The position numbers were made by a program, and so were the translations under genes. From JACDCA01 sp963810305 (GTDB lineage Bacteria; Acidobacteriota; Vicinamibacteria; Vicinamibacterales; 2-12-FULL-66-21): a stretch of 64,000 nucleotides of DNA. The DNA is taken from assembly GCA_963810305.1 (NCBI GenBank), contig CAWEMY010000017.1, positions 248,001-312,000 of the forward strand, written 5' to 3'. Numbering within the stretch: the stretch's first letter is position 1; each line of letters starts with the position of its first letter. The notes below the pieces were generated by a model. That model was given only the letters and a program-made list of their open reading frames with translations, had not been told where the DNA came from and searched no databases. Below, piece after piece: positions 1-10,936 of the stretch.

Positions 1-273
1 CGAGATTCCGTTTTCGATCGACGACCGCAAGATTCTCCTCGTGGACGACGTCCTGTATACGGGACGGACGATCCGCGCGGCACTGGATGCGCTCATTGAC
101 TTCGGCCGCCCGCGGGCCATTCAGCTGGTGGTCATGGTCGATCGCGGCCACCGCGAGCTGCCGATCAAGGCGGATTACGTCGGCAAGAACCTGCCGACTT
201 CTCTCAAGCAGAGCGTGCAGGTGCGGCTGCAGGAAATCGACGGCACCGACGAAGTGACAATCGAGGGGGAGGC

Positions 274-277
<4 letters not shown>
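1..277 (+). CDS. pyrR: PyrR bifunctional pyrimidine operon regulator / uracil phosphoribosyltransferase (3' part)
   Basis: The gene enters from the left edge, reading in frame from base 2, so only the last 91 or so codons are present. The visible part holds the PRPP-binding loop VDDVLYTGRT, then a conserved strand ending VVMVDRGHRELPI and the C-terminal segment with ADYVGKNLPTS, all typical of PyrR. PyrR proteins bind pyr mRNA in response to UMP and often have weak uracil phosphoribosyltransferase activity. The stop codon overlaps the pyrB start (ATGA), so pyrR is translationally linked to the pyrimidine operon. Any pyr attenuator leader lies outside the window. Confidence 0.93.
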
Positions 278-1268
<991 letters not shown>

Positions 1269-1272
<4 letters not shown>

Positions 1273-2558
1273 ACCTTGTGTTGAAAGGCGGCCGGGTCGT
1301 CGATCCCGCAAACGGCCTCGACGGAATGCTCGACGTCCTGATCGAGAACGGCCGGATCGCCCGTGTCGGCCGCGACCTTCCGGTTAACGGCGCGCGCGTC
1401 TACGAGATCCCGCGCGGCGGCATCGTCGCCCCCGGACTCATCGACATCCACGTGCACCTCCGCGAGCCCGGCCAGGAGCACAAGGAGACGGTCGCCACCG
1501 GCACGGCGTCGGCCGTGGCCGGCGGCTTTACCGCGGTTGCGTGCATGCCGAACACCGATCCGGTCAACGATCACGCCGGTATCACGCAGTTCATCCTGAA
1601 GAAAGCGGCGGAGGCGAATTCGGCGCGCGTATATCCCATCGGTGCTGTTTCCATCGGCTCGAAAGGCGAGCAGATGGCGGAGCTCGGCGAGCAGAAGGCC
1701 GCCGGCTGCGTGGGGTTCTCCGACGACGGGCAGCCGGTACGAACCGCACTTCTGATGCGCCGGGCGCTCGAATACGCCGGGATGCTCGGCGTCCCGGTGA
1801 TCGACCACTGTGAAGACCCGTCACTGAAAGGAGATGGCGTCGCCCACGAGGGGTTCTTTGCCTCCGCGCTGGGGCTGCGGGGTATTCCCGGTGTTGCGGA
1901 GTCAGTGATGGTGGAACGCGACATCGCCCTCGCGGAGCTCACCGGTGCACCCGTGCACATTGCGCACATGAGCGCACGGGAGTCCATGCGGGCCGTTCGG
2001 GCCGGAAAGGACCGGGGCGTCCGGGTCACCTGCGAAGTCGCACCGCATCATTTCACGCTGACAGACGAGGCGATCGACGGCGCAGTGAAGTACGACACGA
2101 ACCTGAAGATGAATCCGCCTCTACGCGCGCAGGCGGATGTCGAGGCCCTTCTTGCCGGGCTGGCCGACGGCGTTGTCGACGTGATTGCGACCGATCACGC
2201 ACCGCATCACCTCGACGAAAAAATGGTCGAATTCGATCGCGCACCTTTCGGGATCGTCGGTCTCGAAACCGCGGTGGCGCTGGTCTTCGATCGTCTGGTC
2301 CATACCGGGCGTATCGGCATCGGACGCATGATCGAGCTGCTGTCGGTCAACCCCGCCCGCGTGATCAACGTCGAGGGGGGATCGCTCGCGCCCGGAGTGG
2401 CCGCGGACGTCACCGTTCTCCTGCCCGACATGAAGGTCACGGTTCGGGCGCAAGGGCTGAAGTCGAAATCGAAGAACACGCCGTTTGACGGATGGGAACT
2501 GCGGGGCGGAGTCGCCGCGACCATTGTCGGAGGCCGAATCGTTTACCAGGCGCCGTAA
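1269..2558 (+). CDS. pyrC: Dihydroorotase
   Basis: This 429-residue amidohydrolase closes carbamoyl aspartate to dihydroorotate. Metal-site motifs are visible: DIHVHLREPG near residues 59-68, the IDHCED segment, HIAHMS, and the C-terminal ATDHAPH with the catalytic Asp. The ATG at 1269 overlaps the pyrB stop as ATGA. The reading frame stays open far upstream inside pyrB, but homology begins at MNLVLKGGRVVDP. It is a class I type dihydroorotase, the kind usually encoded next to pyrB in bacteria lacking pyrI. Confidence 0.97.
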
Positions 2559-2566
2559 GGACGCGA

Positions 2567-3184
2567 ATGAACCGCACCGAAGATCTGCGACACCAGGCCG
2601 TGAAGAAGCTGCAGGAGCTCGAGGTGCTCATGCGGCACGGGCACTTCGATTACGGCAACGGCTTTCACGGGCGTGTCTATCTGAATCCGCACCAGCTGTT
2701 TCGATATCCGTCGACGATCTGGCGTCTCGCCCAGGATCTGCTGGACGTCCTGCCCGGCGACCTGCTCGCGAGCACCGAGGTGGTCGCCGGCCCTGCGACC
2801 GGCGGTGCGTTGCTCGCGCACACCATTGCGGGGCTGCTCGACGGCCGCCGCGCGCTGACCCACCCACCCTGCAGCTTCGCGCCGTTTACCAGCGCCGGTG
2901 ACGGCTTCGTCTTGCGCGACTTCTACGCGCTGCAGATGAAAGGACGCCGGGTGCTGCTTGCCGACGATGTCAGGAATACCGGGAAGACGTTCGAGCGATG
3001 TGCCGAGCTCGTGCGATCGGCAGGAGGGACGGTGCTGGCGACAGTGGAAATCTGCGACCGGATGGAAGCCGTCACCGATGCCGGCGTGCCGAACTACGCG
3101 CTGATGGAATACGCGGCCCCTGAGAATTACGCCGCCGCGCAGTGCCCGATATGCAAAGCCGGCGAACCCATCACGACCTTCTAA
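2567..3184 (+). CDS. Orotate phosphoribosyltransferase-like protein (type I PRTase)
   Basis: The protein has 205 residues. The PRPP-binding loop VLLADDVRNTGKTFE is clear, as is a nucleotide-handling GPATGGALLAH segment. The C terminus ends in a CPICKAGEP motif that resembles the CPMCARGEP end of the pyrE product at 10306-10875. It lies 8 bases after pyrC and so belongs to the pyr operon. Operon position makes an orotate or other pyrimidine phosphoribosyltransferase most likely, but a full-length pyrE exists 7 kb downstream, so the exact substrate is uncertain. The start ATG at 2567 fits the operon spacing; the frame is open further upstream. Confidence 0.8.
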   Translation: MNRTEDLRHQAVKKLQELEVLMRHGHFDYGNGFHGRVYLNPHQLFRYPSTIWRLAQDLLDVLPGDLLASTEVVAGPATGGALLAHTIAGLLDGRRALTHPPCSFAPFTSAGDGFVLRDFYALQMKGRRVLLADDVRNTGKTFERCAELVRSAGGTVLATVEICDRMEAVTDAGVPNYALMEYAAPENYAAAQCPICKAGEPITTF

Positions 3185-3220
3185 CTGCGAACCGCGAACC
3201 GCGAACTGCGAACCTCTAAC

Positions 3221-4087
3221 GTGCGCGGCAGACAGGAACTCGGCACGGCGCTCAACTCCCTGTACGAGTCGTACAACCGCGAAGAATCGGCGTCCGACCC
3301 GGTCAATCTCGTCCGGCCGTTCCGACGGAACGATGATCGCGAGATCGCCGGCTTCTGCGCCGCCGCGCTTGCGTTCGGGCGCGTCGGCAGTGTGCTGAAC
3401 TCGATCCGCACGTTGTTCCGGATCATGGGGCCGCGTCCGGCGGAGTTCGTCCGTGCGTTCGATCCGGACGCTCCGCATCCGGAGCTCCGTGAGATGGTCC
3501 ACCGCTGGACGAAAGGGGTCGACCTCGTTGCGCTGCTGTGGATCCTGCGACAGATGGTCGAGGCGAAGGGCAGCGTCGAAAACTTTTTCGTCGAAGGGTA
3601 CTCGAGCGATGACGATGACGTGTCGGCCGCACTCGACAGTTTTTCGGAGAGAGCGCTGGCGCTCGATATCAGGCGCGCCTACAAACGGGTGCCGAGACGT
3701 CCCGGGGTCTGCTACTTCTTTCCGCGCCCCTCCAAAGGGAGCGCCTGCAAGCGTCTGAACCTGTATCTCCGGTGGATGGTCCGTTCCGATGAGATCGATC
3801 TCGGGGTGTGGACGCGCGTTTCAGCCGGCAAGCTGATCGTGCCGCTGGATACCCACGTCATCCGTCTTGGCCGCTGTCTGCGCCTGACCAGGTACAGGAG
3901 CCCCGGGTGGCGAATGGCGGCTGACATTACCGCATCGCTGAGGGCGCTCGATCCCGACGATCCCGTGCGCTTCGACTTTTCCCTGTGCCACGTCGGCATG
4001 ATGAACGCGTGCGGCTACGGTCGCCAGCAGGGGGACTCACAGTGTCCTCTCAAGGGGCTGTGCCGGCCGCGGCTGCGCAGTCGGTGA
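3221..4087 (+). CDS. TIGR02757 / DUF2400 family protein
   Basis: This 288-residue protein matches the TIGR02757 (DUF2400) family along its length: an N-terminal LYESYNREESASDPV-type segment, the RRNDDREIAGFCAAALAFG region, VCYFFPRP, and a C-terminal LDTHVIRLGRCL block. The last 40 residues carry cysteines in an arrangement (CGYG...CPLKGLC) like the iron-sulfur end of endonuclease III relatives, which suggests a helix-hairpin-helix DNA-glycosylase-like fold; its biochemical role is unproven. It starts with GTG. The 36 bases before it are a short AC-GCGA repeat. It converges with the glycosyltransferase gene that ends at 4092. Confidence 0.85.
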   Translation: MRGRQELGTALNSLYESYNREESASDPVNLVRPFRRNDDREIAGFCAAALAFGRVGSVLNSIRTLFRIMGPRPAEFVRAFDPDAPHPELREMVHRWTKGVDLVALLWILRQMVEAKGSVENFFVEGYSSDDDDVSAALDSFSERALALDIRRAYKRVPRRPGVCYFFPRPSKGSACKRLNLYLRWMVRSDEIDLGVWTRVSAGKLIVPLDTHVIRLGRCLRLTRYRSPGWRMAADITASLRALDPDDPVRFDFSLCHVGMMNACGYGRQQGDSQCPLKGLCRPRLRSR

Positions 4088-4091
4088 TGCC

Positions 4092-5198
4092 TCACGTCGC
4101 GACGTGAGGACGCAGTGCGGCGCGCTGGTAGACCTCCAGCGTCTCCCGTACCATGCGCTCCGCGCTGAACCGTGCGTTGGCGAGCGACTGGCCGGCTGCG
4201 CCCATCCGCCGTCGTAACGGTTCGTCCCGCAGCAGCTTGACGATCGCTGCCGCCATCGCGTCGGGATCGCGTGGCGGCACCAGCAAGCCTGTCCGACCGT
4301 CCCGCACTATTTCCGGGATGCCGCCGGCGGCGGTTGCGACCACCGGCTTGCCGGACGCCATGGCATCGAGGATCGACGTGCCCAGCCCCTCGGTCACCGA
4401 GCTCATGACGAAAATATCGAACGCCTTGTGGACCGACAGCACGTCCGGTCTGAACCCGGCAAGCAGCACGTGTTTCTCGAGACCGAGGTGCCTGATCTGC
4501 TGCTCGAGCGCCTCGCGCAACTCTCCCTCGCCGGCGATGACGAATCGAGCGTCCGGCACCTGCCGTACGACGAGAGCGGCGGCGTCGATCAGATGCTTCT
4601 GGCCCTTGTGCGGCACCAGCGCGGCGACGTTGCCGATGACCGGTGCTCCATGCGGCAGCCACAGTTCCTCATGGATATTCGCCGGCGACGCGGCGGCGAC
4701 GCGGTCGAGATCGATGCCTTCGTGAACGGTGACCGCCCGCTCACGCTCGACGCCGTCAGACAGGAGAATCTGGCGGATCGCTTCGGACGCACAGATGAAG
4801 CAATCGACCTGTCGGTACTTCCATCGTGAAAGCGCATTGCCGCGGATCTTGAAGTCGACGCGCCTCGATGCGAGGAGCGGCGGCTTGACCGGCTCGGTGC
4901 TCATCGACAGGGCGAGGGCGGCCATCGCCACGCCGTGCGGATCGTGCGCGTGAACGACATCCGGCTGAAGCTGTTTCAGCGCGCGCGACAGCCGCCAGGC
5001 CGCCGACAGGTCCATTTCGGTCATGGGCGCGAGCGGCAGCAGCTCCATACCTTCGGACGCGCGGGTGCGGAGCTCGCCATCCGGGTGGGCCACCAGCATG
5101 GTGCGATGGCCGAGCGAGCGCAGGCCGAGCACGGTGACGAGGACCTGGTTCTGACCGCCGCGCCAGGTTCGCGCCGTATCGATATGAAGCGAGAACAT
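4092..5198 (-). CDS. GT4-family glycosyltransferase
   Basis: This 368-residue protein has the two-domain GT-B layout: an N-terminal acceptor half starting MFSLHIDTARTWRGGQNQ and a C-terminal nucleotide-sugar half with VIGNVAALVPHKGQ, VIAGEGELREAL and the EGLGTSILDAMASGKP motif (E-x7-D/E type). These retaining enzymes transfer sugars from NDP-sugars, usually to LPS or exopolysaccharide. The start at 5198 overlaps the stop of the upstream glycosyltransferase as TGATG, so the two are translationally coupled. The frame is open further upstream, but that part lies inside the neighbour. Confidence 0.9.
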   Translation of the reverse strand: MFSLHIDTARTWRGGQNQVLVTVLGLRSLGHRTMLVAHPDGELRTRASEGMELLPLAPMTEMDLSAAWRLSRALKQLQPDVVHAHDPHGVAMAALALSMSTEPVKPPLLASRRVDFKIRGNALSRWKYRQVDCFICASEAIRQILLSDGVERERAVTVHEGIDLDRVAAASPANIHEELWLPHGAPVIGNVAALVPHKGQKHLIDAAALVVRQVPDARFVIAGEGELREALEQQIRHLGLEKHVLLAGFRPDVLSVHKAFDIFVMSSVTEGLGTSILDAMASGKPVVATAAGGIPEIVRDGRTGLLVPPRDPDAMAAAIVKLLRDEPLRRRMGAAGQSLANARFSAERMVRETLEVYQRAALRPHVAT

Positions 5199-5947
5199 CA
5201 GCCGCGCTGTTGCCGTTCCCAGAGCTTCGCGAACTTCAAGAAGACGTAATAGGAATTGAGCGCGGAGACGACCAGCCCCGCCGTCCCCTGGCGAATACCG
5301 CCGCGGACGATGTAATTCCGCAGGAACGCGGCGAGCGGATGCACCAGGATCTGGACCACGCTTGCGCGGCGTCCTTCTTCGATCCACTGGTCCACGATCA
5401 GCGTGGTGTAGTGGTTGATCTTCGCGACGTGATGGGTCACGTCGCGATAGGCGTAGTGCTCGAGCTCCTCGCGCAGCGTCCCCGGAACCGCATTGGTCAA
5501 CCGGAAGGACTCATGGATTCTCAAGCCGTTCCAGCGTCCGGCGCTGCGGTCGTACAGGCGCAACTGATAGTCGGGGAACCAGTCGGTCGTCCGGATCCAC
5601 TGACCGAGGTAGTGGCTCACCCGTCGGATCCTGTAGCCACGAGCGTCCGGCCCTTTCGCCATCAGCGTCCGGATCTCCGCGGCCAGTGCCGGTGTGACCC
5701 GCTCGTCGGCGTCCATCGAGAGCACCCACTCGTGAGATGCCTCGTCGGCGGCAAAATTCTTCTGCGCGCTGTAGCCCGGCCACTCGCGGACGATGACGCG
5801 CGTCCCCCGGGCACGCGCGATGTCGACGGTACCGTCCGTGCTCCCGGAATCGACCACGATGATCTCGTCCGCCCACGCGACCGAGTCGAGTGCGGCGGCG
5901 ATGTGTGTGGCTTCGTTGTAGGTGATGACCGTAACGGTCAACTTCAC
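5198..5947 (-). CDS. GT2-family glycosyltransferase (LPS core type)
   Basis: About 249 residues from a GTG start at 5947. A Rossmann-type GT-A domain begins at once with LTVTVITYNEATHI, then IIVVDSGSTDGTVDIA and the metal-binding DxD region LSMDADERV. The later DYQLRLYDR and HE segments fit the WaaE/KdtX-like branch of GT2 enzymes that add a heptose or hexose branch to LPS core; this finer assignment is inference. It precedes and overlaps the GT4 gene by one base, forming a two-gene saccharide unit. An upstream ATG frame start at 6013 exists but would add a non-conserved leader. Confidence 0.87.
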   Translation of the reverse strand: MKLTVTVITYNEATHIAAALDSVAWADEIIVVDSGSTDGTVDIARARGTRVIVREWPGYSAQKNFAADEASHEWVLSMDADERVTPALAAEIRTLMAKGPDARGYRIRRVSHYLGQWIRTTDWFPDYQLRLYDRSAGRWNGLRIHESFRLTNAVPGTLREELEHYAYRDVTHHVAKINHYTTLIVDQWIEEGRRASVVQILVHPLAAFLRNYIVRGGIRQGTAGLVVSALNSYYVFLKFAKLWERQQRG

Positions 5948-6094
5948 GAGGAGGAGTTTACCCGAGGCTTGCGGGTGCTGCCCGCAGCGCACCGCCGAAC
6001 GCTGAAGCCACAAAAGTCACGAAGGCCACGTTCCTAGTGGTCTTTGTGGCCTCCGTGGTCCGACGCCGTCGGCGCGTTCACCACCGGGTCGCGA

Positions 6095-7699
6095 CTAGCG
6101 CGGCGTAATCTGCAGCGCGCGGAAGTTCACCAGCGCGCGATTGTAATCGATGATCGCCCGGTTCTCCTGGAGCGCCGAGTTCGAGAGATCGCGCTGGGCC
6201 TGCAGCAACTGGAAGGTCGTCGCCAGGCCGGCGGTGACTCGCTTCTCTTCCGCTTCGAGACGGATCTGCGCAAATTCGCGCGCCTTGCGTGTGGACTCGA
6301 CCCGCTGAAGACTCGTCGTCACCTGACGACCTGCATCCCGGATTTGTGCCGCGATCTGCACCTCGAGCTCACGGATGTTGGTGAGCTGTTGTTCCCGCTG
6401 AAGGCGGTTGGACGCAAGCGCCGCCGAAGCCGGGCTCGTCCCGATCGGATAGCTGATCTGCAGTTGCACGCTCCAGGTCTTGAACTGCTGGCCGAAGACG
6501 TCGCGGAGTGCCTCGCTGAAGCTCCGTTCCGTGCGACCCAGTTCGATCGGTGGGAACCCGCCCTCATACAGGAATTGTGTGCCGGCAACCCCGACCGTGT
6601 TGTAGTTGGCGAGCAGATCGACCGCCGGGAGCTTCTGATTCTTGGCGAAGTCGATGCCGACGTCGGTGATCTCGACTCGCTGGCGCAACTCGGCGAGGTC
6701 GGTGCGGCTGGCGAGCGCAGTCTTCACGGCTTCATCGACATCGAGCGTTTGCGCCGTGAGCATCGGTTTTTCCGACGGGACCAGGTTCACCGTCCAGAAA
6801 TCGGGCTGTGAAGGATTCAGGATCAGCGTTCTGAGGATGTCTTCGAACGTCTTGATCTGTGCCTCCGCCACGATGACCGACTCTTCGACGCGCGCGACTT
6901 CGGCCTGCGCTTCGATGATGTCGATACGCGCCATCGTTCCCACTTCCACCCGGCGGTTGTTCTGACGCAGCGACTCGCGTGAGAGCTCGAGAGACCGGCG
7001 TGCGACCTCGAGCTGTCCGATCGATCCGACGAGATCGTAGTAGGCGCTGCGGACGACGCGCTCGGTGGACGTGAGCTGCTGGCGGAGCTGGAGGTTGGCG
7101 ATCTCTTCGTTCTTCTCCGCAATGAGCACCTGCTGCCTGAACGAGTCGATCTTGAAATCGCGCAACAGCGGTTGCGTGTACTGGGCGTTGAGGTTCGACC
7201 CGAGCTGCGGATTGAAGCTCGAAATACTGCTGGTCGTGAGCCTCGACGCGTCCAGCGCGACCGAGTAGTTGCCGCCGCCCCACGGCACGTTCTGCTGCAA
7301 CCCGACGTTGGTCTGAAACCGGGCCGACGTCGTTCGTATCGGGATGCCGCCGCTGGCCAGGAAGTCAGGCGGCTGCGTGCTGTCGCGTTTCGTGGAGTTC
7401 GAGAACAGGCTGGGGTTGTACACCGCTCGCGCCTGCGCGACCCCGTACGTGCCGATCTGCGGCCCGAGCTTCTCGGCGCGGATCCCGAGATTGTTTTCAA
7501 GCGCGAGTCTGACCGCCTCATCCGCTGTGAGCAGCAGTTGCGGTCCCGTGGGCTGGGCAGGCGGCTGAACGGTCGCTGCCGGCGGCATTTGCGGCGGCGG
7601 CTGCTGCTGTTCGGATGCGAACAGGGGACGGCCGGAAACGAACAGGCCAGTCAGAAGGAAAACGCCAAGATACGCTGATATTTTCAGCTTCAAACGCAT
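6095..7699 (-). CDS. TolC-family outer-membrane efflux/secretion protein
   Basis: 534 residues. A signal peptide (hydrophobic stretch ending SGRPLFASE) is followed by a Pro/Gln-rich linker, then a TolC-type repeat: LTADEAVRLALENNLGIRAE opens the first half, and the second half begins near DVDEAVKTALASRTDLAELR. Two long heptad-rich helical hairpins follow each half, as expected of the alpha-barrel tunnel. TolC proteins form trimeric channels in the outer membrane that pair with RND, ABC or MFS pumps. No pump or periplasmic adaptor gene is adjacent, so its partner is unknown. Confidence 0.92.
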   Translation of the reverse strand: MRLKLKISAYLGVFLLTGLFVSGRPLFASEQQQPPPQMPPAATVQPPAQPTGPQLLLTADEAVRLALENNLGIRAEKLGPQIGTYGVAQARAVYNPSLFSNSTKRDSTQPPDFLASGGIPIRTTSARFQTNVGLQQNVPWGGGNYSVALDASRLTTSSISSFNPQLGSNLNAQYTQPLLRDFKIDSFRQQVLIAEKNEEIANLQLRQQLTSTERVVRSAYYDLVGSIGQLEVARRSLELSRESLRQNNRRVEVGTMARIDIIEAQAEVARVEESVIVAEAQIKTFEDILRTLILNPSQPDFWTVNLVPSEKPMLTAQTLDVDEAVKTALASRTDLAELRQRVEITDVGIDFAKNQKLPAVDLLANYNTVGVAGTQFLYEGGFPPIELGRTERSFSEALRDVFGQQFKTWSVQLQISYPIGTSPASAALASNRLQREQQLTNIRELEVQIAAQIRDAGRQVTTSLQRVESTRKAREFAQIRLEAEEKRVTAGLATTFQLLQAQRDLSNSALQENRAIIDYNRALVNFRALQITPR

Positions 7700-7805
7700 T
7701 GCACATTACTCCACAGTGAATTTCGGGGAACGTCCGCCATCGACAATAGCAGGACCTGTACCTAGACGAATTCTGAGCGATTCGGGATCCCGATATACTG
7801 CCGGA

Positions 7806-10219
7806 ATGCGCCGAATTCCCGCCGCTGTTGCGGCCGCCTTCCTGCTGTTCACGGTCGCTGTTCCTTCGGCTCAGACAGCCAAGCCCGCCCGCGTCGAGAT
7901 GACGATCGACAGCATCATGCGCGGGTCCGACCTCGTCGGCTATCCGCCGTCCGGTCTCCGTTGGTCCGGCGACTCGCGGCAGCTGTACTTCGACTGGCGC
8001 AAGCCGGGTGAGAAGGAATCCTCAACCTACGTGGTCGACCGCAGCGGCGGTGAGCCGCGCAAGCTGTCGGAAGCAGAAGCGAAGAACGCGCCGCCCGCCT
8101 CCGGTCGATGGGACAAGGCGAAGAAGCGCATCCTGTTCGCCGACGGGGGAGACATCGTTCTGTTCGATACCACGAACGGAACGCGCCGCCAGATCACCAA
8201 GACGACCGGCGGCGAGAACAATCCCCGGTGGGCGCGAAATGACACGCACGTCACCTACGTCAGCGGCGGCAACCTTTTCATCGTGCCGGTGCGGACTCGG
8301 GCACGCTGGTGACGCAGCTCACCGACGTCGTCCAGCGGAAGCAGGATCCGAAGCTCACCGACAGCCAGAAGTTCATCAAGGAAGAAGAGCAGAAACTCAT
8401 TGACGCAGTACGCGAGCGGGTGGAGGAGCGGCAGAAGCGCGAGGAGAAAGAAAAAAAGGAACGTCCTCCACAGTTCGAACTGGCGAGCGCTCAGCAGTCA
8501 GCGTCGGACCTGATGCTGTCCCCTGACGAGACGTTCGCATACATCCTCGTGTCGGAGCGCCCCGCCGGTTCGAAGAGCACGATCATTCCCAACTACGTCA
8601 CCGAGACCGGGTATACAGAGGACATCCCTGGCCGCACCAACGTTGGCGACACACAGGATCGGCGGCTGCTCGCGATCCTGAACCTCAAGACGGCGAAGAC
8701 TGTATGGGCCGACGGCAGCTTCGCCCCGCCGGTTTCCGCCTCGGAAAACCCTGCGGCAACGGGGACCACGACGCCAGATGGCAAGCCGGGGCGGGCCGCC
8801 GAACGGGAGATCCGCTGGTCGATGCCGAGCATTTCAGATGACGGGAAGCTCGTGGTGGCTGCGGCGCGGTCGGCCGACAACAAGGACCGCTGGTTCGTGA
8901 CCCTCGAGCCCGACAGCGGCAAGTCGAAAGTCATCGATACGCTGCATGACGATGCATGGATCCGCGAGCTGTCGTTCGGGGGTTCCGGTGTCGAGTTCCT
9001 CCCGGACAACAAGCGCGTGTGGTTTCTCTCGGAACGCGACGGCTGGATGCACCTCTACACGCTCGATGTGAGCGGTGATGGGGCGAAGCCGAAGCAGCTG
9101 ACGCAGGGGAAGTGGGAGATCACGTCCGCATCATTGTCGCGAGACGGGAAGAAGTTCCACCTCACGTCGACCGAGAATCATCCGGGCGAACGTCACCTCT
9201 ACAGACTCTCGACCGAGGGTGGTCCGCGCACGAAGATCACCGCGATGACGGGTTCGAACGAGGCGACACCGTCGCCCGATGAATCAACGCTGGGTTTGAT
9301 CTACTCCTACAGCACCAAGCCTCCGGAAGTGTTCATCATGCCGAACACGCCCGGTGCGACCGCGAAGCAGGTGACGACAACTCCAACGGCGGAGTGGCGT
9401 GCCTTCAACTGGATCGATCCGAAAGTCATCACGTTCAAGGCGCGTGACGGTGTCAACGTGTACGCGCGTCTCTTCACACCCGAGATGATCGGCGCCCGGC
9501 GCGACCCGTCCCGCGCGGCGGTGGTGTTCGTCCACGGCGCGGGTTACCTGCAGAACGCGCACAAGTACTGGTCCACGTACTTCCGCGAATACATGTTCCA
9601 CAACCTTCTCGCGTCCCGTGGATACGTCGTTCTGGACGTGGACTATCGTGCCAGCTCGGGCTACGGCCGCGACTGGCGGACGGCGATCTATCGCCACATG
9701 GGCGGCAAGGACCTGGAAGACATTGTCGACGGCGCGAAGTTCCTGGCCGCTAAAGAGAACGTCAACCCCCGGCGGATCGGCGTCTACGGCGGCAGCTACG
9801 GCGGCTTCATCACATTGATGGCGATGTTCACCACGCCGGACGTCTTCGCGGCTGGTGCCGCGCTGCGTCCAGTTACCGACTGGGCGCATTACAACCACGG
9901 CTACACGTCGAACATCCTCAATATCCCGCACAAGGATTCCGAGGCGTATCGCAAGAGCTCGCCGATATATTTCGCCGAAGGGCTCAAAGGCGCGCTGCTG
10001 ATCTGCCATGGCATGGTGGACGTCAACGTTCATTTTCAGGACTCGGTGCGGCTGACGCAGCGGCTGATCGAGCTGCGCAAGGAGAACTGGGAGCTGGCCG
10101 CCTACCCGGTCGAGGACCACGGGTTCACCGAGGAGACCAGCTGGGCGGACGAATACCGGCGGATCCTCAAATTGTTCGAGGACAATCTGCGCGTGAATGG
10201 GCGGCGGGCGACAAATTAG
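7806..10219 (+). pseudogene. S9-family prolyl oligopeptidase / dipeptidyl peptidase, split by one frameshift
   Basis: An N-terminal piece (7806-8312) has a signal peptide and beta-propeller strands; the rest (in frame from about 8297 to 10219) has the remaining propeller and a C-terminal alpha/beta-hydrolase domain. The catalytic Ser is in GGSYGG, the Asp in HGMVDVNV and the His in EDHGF. The two parts join cleanly if one base is restored near 8296 (VPV-x-DSGTLVTQL), so the product is probably one secreted or periplasmic peptidase of about 800 residues. A charged coiled segment rich in K and E lies just after the break. Whether the break is real or an assembly error cannot be told from one sequence. 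Confidence 0.85.
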
Positions 10220-10224
10220 TCGTC

Positions 10225-10280
10225 AGGCCGGCTAAAGCCGGCCTCTACCGGGAACAGGCCGGCTAAAGCGGCCTCTACCG
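10225..10280. repeat. Two copies of a GGCCGGCT palindromic intergenic repeat
   Basis: Copy 1 spans 10225-10249 and copy 2 spans 10256-10280. Each is a hairpin of AGGCCGGCT / AGCCGGCCT followed by CTACC. Copy 2 lacks one C in the right arm. A third copy is found at 48990-49013. Confidence 0.85.
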
Positions 10281-10305
10281 AGCCGCTCAAACGAAGTAAC
10301 AAACA

Positions 10306-10875
10306 ATGACCGCGGATGACGTACTCGATCTGTTCCGGCAGTCAGGTGCTCTTCTCGAAGGGCATTTCAAACTTTCATCCGGCCTGCACAGTAACCGCTA
10401 CCTGCAGAGCGCACTGGTGCTGCAACATTCCGAACAGGCCGCACAACTCGGCCGGGCGATCGCCGAGAGCGTCCGCTCGTTGAGACCGAACGTCGTCCTC
10501 TCGCCGGCGCTCGGCGGGATCGTCATCGGGCAGGAGACAGGGCGGGCACTCGGCGTCCGCGCCATCTTCGCGGAACGCGCCGAGGGCCGACTCACGCTCC
10601 GGCGCGGGTTCCAACTCTCCCCGGAGGACCGCGTGGTCGTCGTCGAGGACGTCCTCACGACCGGCGGCTCGACACTCGAGACGATGGAGGTCGCGACGGC
10701 GTCGGGTGCCGAAGTGGTTGCCGCGGCTTCGATCATCGATCGGGGCAGCCAGTCCGGACGTCTGAGCGTTCCGTTCTTCTCGCTGGTGAAACTCGAAGTG
10801 CCGGTTTACGAACCCGAGTCGTGCCCAATGTGCGCCCGCGGCGAGCCCGTCGTCAAACCCGGCTCCCGCACGTGA
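10306..10875 (+). CDS. pyrE: Orotate phosphoribosyltransferase
   Basis: 189 residues. The N-terminal GHFKLSSGLHSNRYLQ motif and the PRPP loop VVVVEDVLTTGGSTLE are diagnostic of PyrE, which converts orotate and PRPP to OMP. The central SPALGGIVIGQETGRALG block is intact. It ends with CPMCARGEP, a Cys-rich tail shared with the PRTase at 2567-3184. It stands outside the main pyr operon and is followed by truA after a short GCACGTG repeat. Confidence 0.95.
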   Translation: MTADDVLDLFRQSGALLEGHFKLSSGLHSNRYLQSALVLQHSEQAAQLGRAIAESVRSLRPNVVLSPALGGIVIGQETGRALGVRAIFAERAEGRLTLRRGFQLSPEDRVVVVEDVLTTGGSTLETMEVATASGAEVVAAASIIDRGSQSGRLSVPFFSLVKLEVPVYEPESCPMCARGEPVVKPGSRT

Positions 10876-10936
10876 GCACGTCAGCACGTGAGCACGTGAG
10901 CACGTGAGCACGTGAGCACGTCGCACATCGCACGTG
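10868..10936. repeat. GCACGTGA tandem microsatellite
   Basis: Seven or so tandem units of about 9 bases (A/T-GCACGTGAG and variants) run from the end of pyrE into the likely start of truA. A second, longer array of related GCACGTG units lies at 59735-59872. Confidence 0.85.
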
